DNA of 7,404 bases. It comes from Limisphaerales bacterium. Lineage in GTDB: Bacteria; Verrucomicrobiota; Verrucomicrobiae; Limisphaerales; UBA11358. Where the stretch lies: NCBI GenBank assembly GCA_003152145.1, contig PLZL01000234.1, positions 2,436-9,839 of the forward strand, given 5' to 3'. Both the position numbers and the translations under genes were made by a program. The notes beneath the pieces are model-generated. The model did not search any database, was not told where the DNA came from, and was given only the letters and a program-made list of their open reading frames with translations. This document shows positions 6,990-7,404 of the stretch, in pieces (position 1 is the first letter of the stretch; the number at the start of each line of letters is the position of its first letter).

Positions 6990-7052
6990 CCGATGCTTGT
7001 GCGCAAATCTTTTCCCAGACGGGCGAAGGCGCGTTCAAAGCGTCGTGGTTTT
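6990..7052 (+). repeat. Direct repeat, copy 2, downstream of the reductase gene
   Basis: This is the second copy of the repeat at 5799-5864, beginning 53 bases after the reductase stop. It keeps the blocks CCGATGCT, TCTTTTCCCAGACG and AAAGCGTCGTGGTTTT. Immediately after the last block the sequence changes into the 50-bp double-hairpin element, whereas copy 1 continues with different sequence toward the reductase start. Confidence 0.8.
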
Positions 7053-7102
7053 GTAGCGTCGAGCCTGTGGCTCGAAATCATCGGCGCACAGCGCCGACAC
7101 TA
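7053..7102. repeat. 50-bp double-hairpin element
   Basis: Two perfect 7-bp stems with 3-base loops stand 5 bases apart: TCGAGCC-TGT-GGCTCGA (7059-7075) and TCGGCGC-ACA-GCGCCGA (7081-7097). The outer ends TAGCGTCG (7054-7061) and CGACACTA (7095-7102) are reverse complements at 7 of 8 positions. The loops are complementary to each other (TGT and ACA), so the two hairpins are inverted versions of one design with different arms. It could act as a terminator for the reductase by structure, but no U-tract follows. Confidence 0.8.
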
Positions 7103-7220
7103 GATCAACGGGGAGGTGATATTTGCGGACTTCCTCCGCCAAATCTCCGTCTGTGTCCGAGTCTGGAGGAAGCGAGTTTCGACTCGTCATAAAAAGTTTT
7201 TGTTCATGCTTGATTGAGCG
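7103..7220. other. Spacer before the ATPase gene, nature unclear
   Basis: This stretch holds no recognised gene. It contains a strong Shine-Dalgarno-like sequence (7110-7120), a short hairpin CGAGT-TTCG-ACTCG (7173-7186) and the A5-G-T5 run at 7191-7201. A small plus-strand frame (7123-7230, TTG start) and a small minus-strand frame (from about 7189, reading MTSRNSLPPDSDTDGDLAEE) overlap here. Neither resembles a family I know, and the minus-strand one runs into the hairpin element, so both may be repeat-derived. Confidence 0.5.
7110..7120 (+). promoter_or_regulatory. Near-perfect Shine-Dalgarno-like sequence
   Basis: GGGGAGGTGAT contains nine bases (GGAGGTGAT) complementary to the usual 16S rRNA 3' end, far stronger than any other site in the window. 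The GGAGG core lies 6 bases before a TTG at 7123 that opens a 35-codon frame ending in TGA at 7228-7230. It may be a ribosome site for a leader peptide, or simply chance in a repeat. Confidence 0.3.
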
Positions 7221-7404
7221 ATGGGAATGAAACGTGCATTTCTGGACAGACGACAAATCATGTTCGGTCGAAAACCGGATTTGGAAATTATTTTATCACG
7301 AGCCAAGCAAAAAGGTTTCACTGCTGTTGTCGGTCGTCCGAAAATGGGGAAAACTTGGCTGTTGCAAGAAGTCGGACGTCAACTCCATGAAGTCGGATAC
7401 CTTG
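7221..7404 (+). CDS. P-loop ATPase (AAA/STAND-like), N-terminal part only
   Basis: The frame opens at ATG 7221, directly after an in-frame stop (7215-7217), and runs off the right edge with 61 complete codons. FGRKPDLEIILSRA (15-28) followed by a Walker A motif GRPKMGKTWLL (G38 to L48, with K44-T45) is the classic start of AAA/STAND-like ATPases in which a short 'FGR' lead-in precedes the nucleotide-binding loop. A second ATG at 7227 is an alternative start and would overlap the TGA of a small upstream frame as ATGA. No good Shine-Dalgarno sequence stands before 7221. GC content from 7201 on is about 45%, against 60-67% in the reductase gene, suggesting a different history. STAND proteins often act as sensors, in regulation or in defence, but the domain that would decide this is outside the window. 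Confidence 0.8.
   Translation, partial: MGMKRAFLDRRQIMFGRKPDLEIILSRAKQKGFTAVVGRPKMGKTWLLQEVGRQLHEVGYL

Noticed and set aside
5872..7038. Minus-strand open frame of 388 codons opposite the reductase
   Set aside because: It is antisense to a gene with complete catalytic residues and a Tat signal. The open frame reflects codon bias.

Overview
The window looks like chromosomal DNA from a GC-rich (roughly 60%) Gram-negative bacterium. My best guess is a Verrucomicrobiota member of the Pedosphaera/Limisphaerales type. The guess rests on the futalosine-pathway gene mqnC, a Tat-exported aldo/keto reductase, a STAND-like ATPase of a type I associate with that phylum, and several intergenic repeat families that resemble dispersed repeats I recall from such genomes. 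It is an inference and was not tested by any search.

Layout. Positions 1-5496 hold five genes on the minus strand, in transcription order: a BASS-family sodium-coupled transporter (5496-4558, GTG start); a short TPR protein (4549-4007) starting 8 bases after it; a 112-base gap filled largely by an imperfect palindrome built of 10-base units; mqnC (3894-2803, GTG start); a radical SAM protein with a SPASM-like cysteine region placed N-terminally (2779-1691); and an ArnT/PMT-like GT-C glycosyltransferase (1694 to beyond the left edge). The last two overlap as ATGA, so they are probably translationally coupled. Positions 5497-5904 form a divergent intergenic region with a 200-bp hairpin-rich element and one copy of a ~65-bp direct repeat. 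On the plus strand follows a Tat-signal aldo/keto reductase (5905-6936), then the second copy of the direct repeat, a 50-bp double-hairpin element, a spacer of unclear nature with an unusually strong Shine-Dalgarno-like sequence, and from 7221 the start of a P-loop ATPase cut by the right edge.

How the genes work together. MqnC makes the cyclic futalosine intermediate of the alternative menaquinone route. The radical SAM protein and the lipid-linked-sugar-type glycosyltransferase next to it form a tight pair that may act on one envelope or peptide substrate, but nothing in the sequence names that substrate. The transporter and TPR protein probably share a transcript. The aldo/keto reductase is an independent gene bracketed by direct repeats.

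The most unusual content is the repeat layer. The 200-bp element at 5578-5777 has perfect 12-bp terminal inverted repeats and at least three hairpins that keep a common core (GCGTCCCGC or a variant) while their complementary arms differ. The 50-bp element at 7053-7102 follows the same constant-loop, variable-arm logic with a different loop (TGT/ACA). A four-copy heptamer tract inside the glycosyltransferase gene could switch its reading frame.
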